Assembly (NCBI GenBank): GCA_900316595.1
Contig: ONDN01000029.1
Coordinates: 1-16,093, forward strand
From: an uncultured Mycoplasmataceae bacterium
GTDB taxonomy: Bacteria; Bacillota_I; Bacilli_A; Mycoplasmatales; Mycoplasmoidaceae
Reading direction: 5' to 3'
Length of the DNA: 16,093 nt
Part shown: piece by piece, positions 1 through 9,313 of the stretch
Layout: each line of letters starts with the position of its first letter
Numbering within the stretch: position 1 is the first letter of the stretch
Position numbers and translations under genes: made by a program
Notes under the pieces: generated by a model
What the model was told of the DNA's origin: nothing
The model's input: only the letters and a program-made list of their open reading frames with translations
The model's database searches: none

Positions 1-1178
1 AACTCCCTTTCTAACATCTTATTGTATTCATTAACTTCACTATTTTCAATATCTGCAAGATCTGATATTTTTTCAAGTTGTTTAGAATTATATGAGTTTG
101 GGCGAGAGTATACTATATTTAGTTTCAAATCACCATTTGATTGTTGACCAAACATACGAGATTTAATATTCTTAATACCATAGTTATTTAAAGTGATTTG
201 TTCACCATTAGCAGTGTTTGGTTTAATCCTAATTTGTTTAATTCCATAAGGTGTTGGAACATTTATTATTCCTCCACAAATAGCTCTTAATGGATCAACT
301 AAAATATTAGCAATAATTACATTACCTTGGCGTTTAAAAATACGACTTGGTTCAACAAAAATTGTAATGTATAAATCTCCTTTTCTACCATCAATTTCAT
401 TACCTTTATTGTTTACAACAATAGTTTGTCCATTTTCAATTCCTGCAGGAATTTGTACAGTAATTTTATCCTTAGCTTCTAGATAGCCACTTCCTCCGCA
501 TTTAGGACATTTAGTTTTAATTATTTTTCCTGTTCCTTTACATTTTGGACAAGTAGTTTGTGTTTGCATTACACCAATAAATGTTCTAGTTTGCGTTACT
601 ACATAACCAGTTCCATTACATTTATCACAAGTTTTAAAATCTTTACCACCAACACCATTACATTCATCACAAACTTTTTTAATTGGAATTGTGAATTCCT
701 TTTCAGTACCAAGCACCGAATCAATGAAACTTATTGTTGCTTGAGCTTGAATATTTAATGAAAAACCAGGACCTTTTTTTGCTTTTCTACGGCTTCTACC
801 ACCAAAAAATGATGAGAAAATGTTATCTTCATCATCGTCATCACCACCAAAATTAAAATGAAAGCCACCAGAACCATTTTGTCCTCTAAAAAAGCTATTA
901 AAGATATCAAAAGGATTAATATTTTCATTACTGAAACCATTTTGGTTTAGACCATCAAAACCGAATTGATCATAAATATTTCTCTTTTCGTTATCACTTA
1001 ACACCTGATATGCTTCATTTATTTCTTTGAATTTTTGTTCAGCATCAGGTTCTTTATTTCGGTCAGGATGATATTTCATTGCTAATTTTCTAAATGCTCG
1101 TTTTATTTCATCTAAACTTGCATTTTTAGCAACACCTAAAACTTCATAATAGTCTCTCTTCTTATTGTTGTTAGACAT
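1..1178 (-). CDS. dnaJ: Chaperone protein DnaJ (Hsp40), C-terminus cut by window edge
   Basis: Co-chaperone that delivers unfolded clients to DnaK and stimulates its ATPase in the cytosol. The reading frame from the ATG at 1178 runs 392 codons to the window edge without a stop. Domains in order: J domain at residues about 8-72 with the HPD triad at 37-39; a Gly/Phe-rich and acidic linker at about 76-137 (FHFNFGG, then DDDDED); four CxxCxGxG zinc repeats starting at residues 170 (CDECNGVG), 184 (CDKCNGTG), 210 (CPKCKGTG) and 224 (CPKCGGSG); then the C-terminal client-binding beta domains. Only the extreme C-terminus is missing. Bacterial DnaJ is usually 370-390 residues, so this one is slightly long. 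No Shine-Dalgarno sequence precedes the ATG; a TATAAT lies 6 nt upstream and a CIRCE operator further up, so heat-shock control by HrcA and a leaderless mRNA are inferred. It is divergent from secDF. Confidence 0.97.
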   Translation of the reverse strand, partial: MSNNNKKRDYYEVLGVAKNASLDEIKRAFRKLAMKYHPDRNKEPDAEQKFKEINEAYQVLSDNEKRNIYDQFGFDGLNQNGFSNENINPFDIFNSFFRGQNGSGGFHFNFGGDDDDEDNIFSSFFGGRSRRKAKKGPGFSLNIQAQATISFIDSVLGTEKEFTIPIKKVCDECNGVGGKDFKTCDKCNGTGYVVTQTRTFIGVMQTQTTCPKCKGTGKIIKTKCPKCGGSGYLEAKDKITVQIPAGIENGQTIVVNNKGNEIDGRKGDLYITIFVEPSRIFKRQGNVIIANILVDPLRAICGGIINVPTPYGIKQIRIKPNTANGEQITLNNYGIKNIKSRMFGQQSNGDLKLNIVYSRPNSYNSKQLEKISDLADIENSEVNEYNKMLERE

Positions 1179-1184
1179 ACGAAT

Positions 1185-1190
1185 ATTATA
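1185..1190 (-). promoter_or_regulatory. -10 box of the dnaJ promoter
   Basis: A perfect TATAAT on the minus strand with 6 nt (ATTCGT) between it and the dnaJ ATG. The usual start point about 7 nt downstream of a -10 box falls on the ATG, so the message would be leaderless. A TTGATT on the minus strand at 1209-1214, 18 bp upstream, is a plausible -35 box and lies inside the CIRCE spacer. Confidence 0.6.
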
Positions 1191-1198
1191 TCTATTAA

Positions 1199-1225
1199 TT
1201 AGCAATCTAATCAATAAAGTGCTAA
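1199..1225. promoter_or_regulatory. CIRCE element, HrcA repressor operator
   Basis: TTAGCAATC, nine bases, then AAGTGCTAA. The consensus is TTAGCACTC-N9-GAGTGCTAA, so each half-site has one mismatch, the spacer is exactly nine, and the outer TTAGCA/TGCTAA arms are intact. The element starts 21 nt upstream of the dnaJ ATG and covers the predicted -35 box. In Firmicutes and mycoplasmas, HrcA binds CIRCE to repress chaperone genes until heat shock. It is also about 57 bp from secDF on the other strand, so an effect there cannot be excluded. Confidence 0.88.
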
Positions 1226-1281
1226 ATTCAAAATTTATCTTTATTTCTTTTTATTTATTTATATTATTTAGTAAAATATAA

Positions 1282-4200
1282 ATGTTTATGTCATCTTCTA
1301 AGAAGAAAAAAAGTAGTTTGGCATCAGTCGTTATAGGATTTTTTCTTGTTATCATAGCTTTAGTTAGCTTTGGTATAAGTACTTTTTTTAGTATAAAAAA
1401 ACATTTTAAGGGTGATAATTATAATTCTGTAATTAATGTTCGATATGAACTTGATCCTTATAAATCTGAAAACCCTGCAATTGATAAAAAACCAGAAATT
1501 AGTTTAGAAGAACTTAAATTTGAATTGGATAAAACTGCTGATGCATATTCAAAATATTTACTTGATAAAAAAGTCTCAAGTGAAAATGTAAAAACTGAAA
1601 TTATTGAAAAAGATGACGGTTATCATGCATTTATTGATGCTAGTCTTTATAATTACAAAGTTGAAACATCCGATCCAGGAATTTCAAATAAAGATGATAA
1701 GAATAAAGATGTTGCTCTTTCTTTGGCATATTATTCAAACATGGATATTGGCAGATTCAGCATTATTTATTCAGATGGTTATAAAGATAAATTTGACGAA
1801 TCTAAGTTATATATGTGGGATATAAATCAGGATGATGATTATAGTTTAACTGATGATAACTCAAAAATAAAACTTAATGCTCAACAAAATAAAATTAATA
1901 TCAAGTTACGTTCACAATATTCTTTTGGTAAAAAAGATAAAAATGATGTTTATGCTAAAAATTCAATAAAAGAGACATTTTCAAATGCAAAAGATGCCAA
2001 ACCAGATGAGGAAAATGATAAAACTCCATTCATGATTATCATTCATAACTTCAATGGCATGATTAATGAAATGAATTACATAACATATGTTAGAGTTCAA
2101 TATAACCGTAATCTTGACCACCGAGATGAAGTAAGAGATGCATATTGACAATTATCAGATGATCAAAGAGAATTTGGTAAATATATGCAAGACAATGGAT
2201 TCACAGACCACTGAGGTTTTATTGACAATTATCGATTCACAGATAATTATGGATTTCAAAAAAATATTAGAGATCCATTGGAACAAAAAGAATTATTACC
2301 ACAAGCTGATTCTGTAACTACATTTGATAGTTCAAATTTCTTTTATGCTTTACAAGATACTGGTAGTGATAACAAAATTGAAATTGGTAAATCTAGCAAT
2401 TTGAAATATGATTTCTTAAATAAGTACATTCTTGGTATAGTTAACAAAGATAACTTTACTGATTTCTTACCTGATAAAGATCCAACAAAATCAAGTATTG
2501 ATTCTGATGGTAATTGACTTTCAATTCCTGATTTAACAAATAAATACTTTACATCTTACCAATTGTATAAATCAATGACCGACCAAAAGTCATTATTTCC
2601 AATGATTAATATTCTTTGTCCATCGTCAGTCGGTTCAAAAGATGAAGCGAAGATGCTACAAAACGGTATAACTTCTAATGTTAACGTTTCATTAATCAAT
2701 CCTGATTTTGATCGATCAATTTTACAAATCGATAATGCTTCACTAACCACATTAATAGCGATAGCTGTTTTATTATTAATAATTGGTATTGTTGTTTCTG
2801 TTTTATATAGAATCCCAGGATTTGTTTCATTTGCATGAATGATTTTACCAATAGGATTATTACCATTGATAATGTTCTTAACTGGTTTTGGTCTATCATT
2901 ATGTTTATTAATTGGTATTTTAATAATAATGATGGTTTCATCAGTTTCTTTATTTATTTCATTAAATAAAGTAAGAGCTAGCCATGTCAACCATAAGACT
3001 TTAGACCAATCAATAAGACAAGGATTTAAACATTCACTAATTACTGTTTTGGATTTCCATGTTATTAGCTTAATTGCTGGAATTACAATGTTGTTTTTCC
3101 CAATGGGTCAAATATTTGCATTAGGTATGTGCTTAATTGTTGGTTCATTATTATCATTTGCATGTACTTATGGATTAAATTATTTGAACCAAATTATGTT
3201 GTTTAATAATGACATTGGTATGTATAAATTTAAATGGTTTTCCGCTAACGTTTATGATGTTAATTCAAATGAATATGATAAAAAATTTGAAATTTCAGCA
3301 TCTGATTCAATAAAGAATCATATTTATTCAGGTTTGAATAAAAATGGATATATTAGCAAGATTACTAATATTAATAATTTAAGTTTTAAAAAGCAATGAT
3401 TAATTCCATATGCTTTAATAGCAGTGGCTTTAATAGTTATTGGATTTGTATTAGCCTTTGTTTTAAAAATTATTAATTTGAATAGTTTTAATATTGGTAC
3501 CTATTTAATAATTAATAGACAAGATGGTATCACGAAAGACATGATAATGCGAGCGTTGAATTCACTAAATGCTAGTTGGTTTAACTTTAAAACTAATATT
3601 GATTACTTCACGATTGAATCATCGACAATGTTTAGCATTGGTACAAATGAATATACTAGTTTAGTTAATGCTTTAGTTGCTATAGGAATAAATAGCTTTT
3701 TTGTTCAAAATATTAATAGTCAAATAACTATTAATTTCACTATTAATTGCTTATGGATTTTATTGACATTCGGTGCACTAATGTCAGTTTATACTTTAAT
3801 AAGATACAACTGATATAGTATTATTCCAACATTTGCTTCGTTTATATTAACTTGTGCATTAACTTTTGCACTAGTTGCAATGTTTCATATTCCAGTTAAC
3901 ATTTATACAAATTATGCCTTCATAATGATTGGTATCATAAATTATTTATTAATGTATGCATTAATTTCTTCTTTTCTTTCAAAATATATAAAAATCAATC
4001 CAACATTATATAAAGATTTGCAAAGTTTATATATTTATACAATCACTACATTTAATGAGTGCTCAATTGAAATAATTACTTTATATTCAGGCATAACTTT
4101 ACTAATGCTTTTATTATTACCAACAACAACTATTTTCTTCACATTGAATATTTTAATTGGTATAGTAGTTATGGTATTGAATACTTATATAATTTTGCCA

Positions 4201-4353
4201 ATTATTACATATGTATTTAACAATTGACATAATATGTATAGAATTCGTGTAAGAAGGATCCAGTTAGCAACAGATAAGAATAATTTAGATAAGATAGATG
4301 AAGAATTAATTGATTCAATAAATATTAACACTAGAAAGTATGAAAAAGACTAG
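1282..4353 (+). CDS. secDF: SecDF-type protein translocase subunit (fused SecD-SecF), highly diverged
   Basis: Membrane protein that helps SecYEG drive secretion using the proton gradient. One 1023-residue frame opens when internal TGA codons are read as Trp; an in-frame TAA sits directly before the ATG, and a second ATG two codons later is also possible. Residues 13-38 form TM1. About 39-480 is a large, Lys/Asp-rich extracytoplasmic domain. About 486-645 is a SecD-like five-helix bundle including LDFHVISLI, which aligns with the family motif LDxNxTTLI; its Asp is D591. A hydrophilic stretch (about 646-705) leads to a second, SecF-like bundle with six likely helices (about 710-1000), and the tail is charged. 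The DLxGG motif near the SecD N-terminus is not seen, and the SecF motifs are weak. The SecD assignment rests on topology plus the second bundle motif. It overlaps apt by 14 nt. Confidence 0.8.
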
Positions 4354-4921
4354 ATATATGAAAAAGACCACTAAACAAATAAAAAATGTACCAATAACTA
4401 AATCATTAGAAAAATATATTCTTTGTGTAAAAGATTATCCAATTAAAGGTGTGTTATTTAGAGACTTAACACCTATTTTAGCAAACAGTAGAATATTTAC
4501 CCAGGTAATAGATGAATTATATTCACGTACTGCTAATTTAAAATATGATGCAATTCTTTCACCAGAATCACGTGGTTTTTGGTTTGGCTTACCATTAGCA
4601 AATAAAGCACAAGTCAGCTTTGTTCCAGTTAGAAAACCTAATAAATTACCTCGTAAAGTATTATCAGCGAAATACACACTTGAATATGGTACTAACGAAT
4701 TGCAAATTCATGCTGATGCATTAAAACCTGGAGCAAGAGTTTTAATTGTTGACGATGTTATTGCTACTGGTGGAACAATTAAAGCTATTTATGATTTGGT
4801 AAAGCAATCTAAAGCCAAAGTTGTTGGTGTTGCTGCTTTAGCAATCCTAAAAGCACTAAAAGGCCAGGAAGTAATCAAGAAACTAGGTATAAAAAACAAA
4901 ACTTGACTAATTGAATTTTAA
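4340..4921 (+). CDS. apt: Adenine phosphoribosyltransferase
   Basis: Cytosolic purine salvage enzyme: adenine plus PRPP gives AMP and pyrophosphate, important in mycoplasmas that cannot make purines. The protein is 193 residues with Trp189 encoded by TGA. Visible family blocks are DYPIKGVLFRDLTP (32-45), the ESRGFWFG adenine-side loop (76-83), FVPVRKPNKLPR (94-105), LEYGTNELQIH (114-124) and the PRPP loop VLIVDDVIATGGTI (134-147), all as in E. coli Apt. Typical length is 170-185, so there is a short basic N-terminal extension. The first ATG overlaps the 3' end of secDF by 14 nt; an alternative ATG at 4358, four bases after the secDF stop, gives 187 residues. Neither has a clear Shine-Dalgarno sequence. 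Translation coupled to secDF is likely. tRNA-Thr starts 5 nt after the stop. Confidence 0.96.
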
Positions 4922-4926
4922 TTTTT

Positions 4927-5000
4927 GCTGAATTAGTTTAGTGGAAAAATAAGTGAATGGTAATCACTTGCCTCAAGTTCGATTCTTGAATTCAGCACCA
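4927..5000 (+). tRNA. tRNA-Thr (anticodon GGT)
   Basis: A 74-nt cloverleaf with encoded CCA. Acceptor GCTGAAT pairs with ATTCAGC, with discriminator A. D stem GTTT/AAAT closes with a G-T pair around the loop AGTGGAA. Anticodon stem AGTGA/TCACT holds the loop ATGGTAA, giving anticodon GGT, which reads ACC and ACU. T stem TCAAG/CTTGA holds TTCGATT. The variable loop is only 4 nt. The acceptor end closely resembles other bacterial tRNA-Thr. Confidence 0.85.
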
Positions 5001-5007
5001 TATATTT

Positions 5008-5082
5008 TGGGTAGTAGCCAAGCGGTAAGGCATCTGATTCTGAATCAGATATGCATTGGTTCGAATCCAATCTACCCAGCCA
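5008..5082 (+). tRNA. tRNA-Gln (anticodon CTG)
   Basis: A 75-nt cloverleaf with encoded CCA. Acceptor TGGGTAG pairs with CTACCCA, with discriminator G; the weak T1-A72 pair and G73 are typical of tRNA-Gln. D stem GCC/GGC encloses AAGCGGTAA. Anticodon stem TCTGA/TCAGA holds TTCTGAA, giving anticodon CTG for codon CAG. T stem ATTGG/CCAAT holds TTCGAAT. It lies 7 nt after tRNA-Thr, so the two are probably cotranscribed. A CTG tRNA does not read CAA, the dominant Gln codon in these genes, so a TTG species must exist elsewhere. Confidence 0.9.
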
Positions 5083-5110
5083 TAAAATTAATTTATATTT
5101 AAATTTTTAT

Positions 5111-5133
5111 ATTGCATTGATTAAGCTTGCAAT
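5111..5133. repeat. Short inverted repeat downstream of the tRNA pair
   Basis: ATTGCA and TGCAAT are perfect 6-bp arms separated by 11 nt, in the 136-nt gap between tRNA-Gln and rpsP. No run of T follows directly, so it is a poor intrinsic terminator; it might aid 3' end formation of the tRNA transcript or be chance in AT-rich DNA. Confidence 0.3.
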
Positions 5134-5178
5134 CATTTGCTAAATAATATCTTATTTATATATATACAAATTAGTTTA

Positions 5179-5184
5179 TATAAT
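5179..5184 (+). promoter_or_regulatory. Candidate -10 box for the rpsP-trmD-rplS operon
   Basis: Perfect TATAAT about 35 nt upstream of the rpsP start, after the tRNA pair. No convincing -35 box is seen, which is common in mycoplasma promoters. The gap it occupies is extremely AT-rich, so chance matches are expected. Confidence 0.45.
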
Positions 5185-5206
5185 ATTTCATAGTTATTTT
5201 ATTTAT

Positions 5207-5212
5207 GGAGGT
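5207..5212 (+). promoter_or_regulatory. Strong Shine-Dalgarno sequence of rpsP
   Basis: GGAGGT, six bases before the TTG at 5219. This is the strongest ribosome binding site in the window and it fixes the non-ATG start of rpsP. Confidence 0.85.
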
Positions 5213-5218
5213 ACTAAA

Positions 5219-5542
5219 TTGGTAAAAATTCGTTTAACGCGATTAGGTAAACATAAAAATCCTTTTTATCGTATTGTCGCAACTGATTCAAGACGTAAAA
5301 GAGATGGTAGTTATCTAGCTATGGTGGGTACATATGAACCTTTTAGTGGTAAAGTTAATTTAAAAACTGATGCAATTTTAGATTTTTTATCTAAAGGTGC
5401 AGTGCTTAGTGAAACTGTTGCTAATATTTTAAAACAAAAAGGTGTTTTGCAACAATATTTAAAAGCAAAAAAACCAACTAAAAAACACAAAAGATCAAAG
5501 AAAACAAAAAAAACCAATAAATCAGAAGAGATTAAAAAATAG
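5219..5542 (+). CDS. rpsP: 30S ribosomal protein S16
   Basis: Small-subunit assembly protein that binds 16S rRNA. The 107-residue product starts VKIRLTRLGKHKNPFYRIV after the initiator Met, the hallmark N-terminus of S16, followed by DSRRKRDG and the LGTYEP-like block (VGTYEPFSGKV). The core ends near residue 85; the last roughly 23 residues are a Lys-rich tail ending EEIKK, longer than in E. coli (82 residues) and common in mollicutes. The start codon is TTG, supported by the ideal GGAGGT spacing and by the conserved N-terminus beginning exactly there. It leads the rpsP-trmD-rplS cluster, with trmD beginning 2 nt after its stop. Confidence 0.97.
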   Translation: MVKIRLTRLGKHKNPFYRIVATDSRRKRDGSYLAMVGTYEPFSGKVNLKTDAILDFLSKGAVLSETVANILKQKGVLQQYLKAKKPTKKHKRSKKTKKTNKSEEIKK

Positions 5543-5544
5543 TT

Positions 5545-6231
5545 GTGAAAATTTCTATTCTTACACTTTTTCCAGAAATATTTGAAAAATTTGTAAATAC
5601 ATCAGTAATTTCTCATAGTCTAACAAAAAAAATTAATGAAATTGAAATAATTAATTTTCGCAATTATTCAAAAGATTCTCACAAACGTGTTGATGATTAT
5701 CAATATGGTGGTGGACCAGGAATGGTGATTGGTTTACAAGCAATAATTGATTGCTTGAATGATATAAAAACTGATGATTCATATGTTGTATTATTAACTC
5801 CTCAAGGTAAGAAATACAATCAACAAATTGCTAAAAGATTTAGTAAATTAAAACATTTAATTCTTATTTGTGGACATTATGAAGGATTTGATGAAAGAAT
5901 TATCAATTTTATTGATGAAACAATTTCTATTGGGGATTATGTATTAACAGGTGGAGAAATTCCTGCAATGGTGGTAGCTGATAGTTGTATGCGTTTAGTA
6001 GCAAATACAATTAATAAAAATTCATTGGTTTGTGAATCATTTGAAAATGGCTTATTGGATTATCCAGTATACACTAAACCAAAGAACTTTAAAGGTTACA
6101 AAGTACCTGAAGTACTTACTTCAGGTAATCATCAAAAAATAAATGAATGAAGAAAACAACACCAAATATTAAATACCAAAAAAAATCGTATCGATCTATA
6201 CAATAAATATTTAAAATCTAAAAAGAAATAG
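5545..6231 (+). CDS. trmD: tRNA (guanine37-N1)-methyltransferase
   Basis: Methylates G37 next to the anticodon of tRNAs reading CNN and related codons, using S-adenosylmethionine, and so prevents +1 frameshifting. The protein is 228 residues; Trp202 is TGA, and reading it as sense restores the usual C-terminus (NEWRKQHQ... to a TAG). SPOUT trefoil-knot motifs are clear: YGGGPGM (54-60), LLTPQGKKYNQ (83-93), ICGHYEGFDER (108-118), SIGDYVLTGGE (128-138), then DYPVYTKP (172-179) and VPEVLTSGNHQKINEW (187-202). The start is GTG, fixed by the MKISILTLFPEIF N-terminus and by the rpsP stop 2 nt upstream. There is little Shine-Dalgarno sequence, so translation is probably coupled to rpsP. Confidence 0.97.
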
Positions 6232-6234
6232 GAG
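6230..6234 (+). promoter_or_regulatory. Shine-Dalgarno sequence of rplS overlapping the trmD stop
   Basis: AGGAG overlaps the trmD TAG by two bases and lies 6 nt before the rplS ATG. Ribosomes finishing trmD therefore cover the rplS initiation site, an arrangement that favours coupling. Confidence 0.7.
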
Positions 6235-6240
6235 CTAATT

Positions 6241-6636
6241 ATGTCAAGTAATAAAAATAATAATGTTGCAATCTTAAAATCAATTCAAAAAGCACAATTG
6301 CGAGATGATTTACCAGAAATTCATCCTGGTGATACTATTTCAGTATATTTGAAAATTATTGAAGGTGCTAAAACTCGTGCTCAACGTTTTGATGGTATTG
6401 TATTACGTATAAGAGGAACAGGTTTAGGAAAAACATTTACTATTAGAAAAGAAAGCTATGGTATAGGTGTAGAAGAAACTTTCCCATATAACTCACCATT
6501 GATTGTTAGAATTGAGGTTCAAAAACGTGGTAAAGTTCGCCGTTCATATATTACATATATGCGTAACCGTTCTGGTAAATTTGCTAATATTAAAACAAAA
6601 GCAACTAAAAAAGAAACAAAGTCACAAAAAAAATAA
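6241..6636 (+). CDS. rplS: 50S ribosomal protein L19
   Basis: Large-subunit protein at the interface with the 30S subunit. The 131-residue product shows the family blocks IHPGDTISVYLKIIEG (residues about 27-42), RAQRFDGIVLRIRG, FTIRKESYGIGVEETFPYNSP and EVQKRGKVRRSYITYMRNRSGK. E. coli L19 is 115 residues; the additional length is a basic C-terminal tail rich in Lys and Thr. ATG at 6241 has an AGGAG 6 nt upstream. It closes the rpsP-trmD-rplS operon; valS begins 26 nt later on the same strand. Confidence 0.97.
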   Translation: MSSNKNNNVAILKSIQKAQLRDDLPEIHPGDTISVYLKIIEGAKTRAQRFDGIVLRIRGTGLGKTFTIRKESYGIGVEETFPYNSPLIVRIEVQKRGKVRRSYITYMRNRSGKFANIKTKATKKETKSQKK

Positions 6637-6662
6637 TTGGTTGTTTCTAATTTAAGCTAAAC

Positions 6663-9245
6663 ATGTATAGAGCAAAACAATACAATCATAAATTAATTGA
6701 ACAAAACTGATATACATTTTGAAAGAAAAACAATTTGTTTGAACCAAACAACAAATCGAAATCAAAAAAATTTAGTATTATTTTGCCGCCTCCTAATGTT
6801 ACTGGACATTTACATTTAGGACATGCTTTAGATGGAACAATACAAGATGTATTGATTCGTTATAAAAAAATATGTAATTATAATGTTTGCTGATTTCCAG
6901 GTACAGATCATGCTGGAATTTCTGCTCAAACAAAATTTGATAAAGTTGTCAAACAACAAAAGTTAAGTTTTAAAAATAAAAATGAATATTTAGAGCAACT
7001 TAAAAATTGAGTTGTAAATCAAAAAAAACATATTCATGATCAATGAGAGAAATTAGGCTTTGCTCTAAGTTATCAATATGAATCTTATACATTAGATCCT
7101 AATGTAAGCAAATTATGTAATAAAGTATTTATTGATTTATATAAAAAACATTTAGTTTATCGTGATTACAAGATTGTTAACTGGGATGTTAAATTAAAAA
7201 CTGCTATTTCTGATATTGAAGTTTTCTATAAACAAACCAAATCGAAAATGTACTATTTTAAATATTTTATAGATGGTACAAATGATTTTCTTATTGTAGC
7301 AACTACAAGACCAGAAACAATGTTTGGTGATACTAATTTAGTTATTAATCCAAAAGACAAAAGATATAAAAAATATTTAAATAAATATGCTATTAATCCA
7401 GTTAATAATAAAAAATTGTTAATAATTGGTGATGAATATGTAGATATGAAATTTGGAACCGGTGTGATGAAATGTACCCCAGCTCATGATTTTAATGATT
7501 ATGAATTAGCCAAAAGACACAATATCAAAAATTATTATTCAATAATGAATGATAATGGTACATTAAATAAATATTGTTCTATTAATAAAACTTCATATGC
7601 AAATATTGATCGATTAAAAGCAAGGGAACTAATTGTTCAACAACTTAAATCTCTTAACTTATTAGTTAAGGTTGAAGATTATATTAACAATATAGGTTAT
7701 AGTGAAAGAACAGGTGAGGTTGTTGAACCTTTGATTTCAAAACAATGGTTTGTTAAAATGAAGCCAATTGTTAAACAATTGCAAAAAAATCTTGCAACTA
7801 AAAAACAATTAAAATTTTATCCTCAACGTTTTGAAAAAACATTAAATTCTTGACTTAACAATATTAATGATTGATGTATATCTCGTCAATTGATTTGAGG
7901 TCATCGTATTCCTGCTTTTTATAGCAAAAATGGAAATGATATTTATGTAGGATTAAATCCACCAAAAAACTACATCCAAGACAATGATGTATTGGATACA
8001 TGATTTTCTTCTGGACTATGACCACTTGTTGCAACTAAATACAACATTAATGGCGATATGTCAAATTTTTATCCAACTGATGTATTAGTTACTGCTTATG
8101 ATATTTTATTCTTTTGAGTAGCAAGAATGCTATTTCAATGTAATGATTTATCAAATCAAATTCCATTTAAAGATATTTTAATTCATGGTTTAATTCGTGA
8201 TGAATTAAATCGTAAAATGTCTAAATCATTAGGCAATGGTATTGAACCAGAAGATATTATTGAAAAATTTGGTGCAGATGCATTAAGATTATTTTTAATT
8301 TCAAATACAACACTTGGTGAAGATATAAGATTTTCACTTGACAAAATTTCATATATGTCAAATTTTTTAAATAAAGTTTGGAACATACATAATCTATTAA
8401 ATCAATATGAATTTGATGCTCACTTAACAAAAATTAATAACCCATTAAATAAATGAATTTATTTAAAATTTAGTCAATTGGTAAATAAAATTAAAGTTTT
8501 ATATAGTAAGTATAACTTTTCGGTATTAGTGAAAGATTTAATTAGTTTTATTTGGGATGAGTACGCAAATTGTTATCTTGAATTAATTAACCCATTATTA
8601 AACAATAAACAATATTCTAAAGAAACAATTGCTATTGCTAGATATATTTTCAAGAATATATTAATTTTATTACATCCATTTGCTCCATTTATTACTGAAA
8701 ACATTTATCAAATAATGTTTTATAATAAAACTTCAATTCTTAATGAAACTTTATTTAAAATTAACAAAAACTTATTAGACTATTCATCAAATAAACTAAT
8801 GTCTAAATTGATTCCAATGATTAATAAAATTAGGGAGTTAAGAATAGCAAATAGAATTAAAAAAGATGTTGTTATTGACATAAATATAATCGATAAAGAT
8901 TTAATAAAATATAAAGAATTTGTTATTGATTTTTTGAATAATTACAAAATTTCAGTTAAAAAAATTAGCCAAAAAAGAATTAATGATGATTTTGATATTA
9001 TTAATTTAAAAGATTCAATAATTGAATATCACAACACATTTGTATCTAAACAAGATGAATTAGATAAATTGAATAAACAGAAATTATATTTAGAAGCTGA
9101 AATTAAACGTTCAGAACAAATTCTAGCTAATAAAAATTTCATTAATAAAGCGCCTAAACAAAAAGTTGATCTTGAAAAGGAAAAATACGCAAAATATAAG
9201 GAAAATTACGATTTCATTATCAACGAAATTAAAAGAATAAAATAA
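6663..9245 (+). CDS. valS: Valine--tRNA ligase
   Basis: Class I aminoacyl-tRNA synthetase that charges tRNA-Val. The 860-residue frame needs many TGA-Trp codons, including several in the conserved WFPGTDHAG and WGHRIP blocks. Motifs in order: PPPNVTGHLHLGHAL (about 42-56) with the HIGH-class signature HLGH at 51-54; the CP1 editing domain with TTRPETMFGDT (about 214-224) and GTGVMKCTPAHDFNDYE; WGHRIPAFY; DVLDTWFSSGLWP; KMSKS at 518-522; the anticodon-binding helical domain; and a C-terminal coiled coil (about 795-860) with the ValRS signature FINKAPKQKVDLEKEK. The length is normal to slightly short. The ATG at 6663 lacks a Shine-Dalgarno sequence, but the N-terminus fits the family. It follows rplS closely and is probably cotranscribed. 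Confidence 0.97.
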
Positions 9246-9313
9246 TTAATTTTTATTAATTTTTTAATACTTTTTTAGTTACAAACATACCTTTAAATGT
9301 ATAGAATCATTTT

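Noticed and set aside
755..940. A 61-codon minus-strand frame and a 66-codon plus-strand frame (558-758) near the left end
   Set aside because: Both lie inside dnaJ in other frames, over its zinc-binding and Gly/Phe-rich parts, and have no start signals or family resemblance.
2556..2990. A 144-codon minus-strand frame
   Set aside because: It is the antisense of the SecD-like membrane segment; hydrophobic-helix codons in AT-rich DNA leave the reverse strand open by chance.
4435..4677. An 80-codon minus-strand frame
   Set aside because: It is antisense to apt, which is unambiguous from its PRPP motif and other blocks.
4925..5000. Reading the first tRNA as tRNA-Gly because of its Gly-like D-arm (TAGTTTA-TGG)
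   Set aside because: The only anticodon stem with five pairs and a 7-nt loop places GGT at the anticodon, and the acceptor stem is Thr-like.
5111..5133. Inverted repeat as an intrinsic terminator
   Set aside because: No T run follows the second arm and the loop is 11 nt, so it was kept only as a weak repeat.
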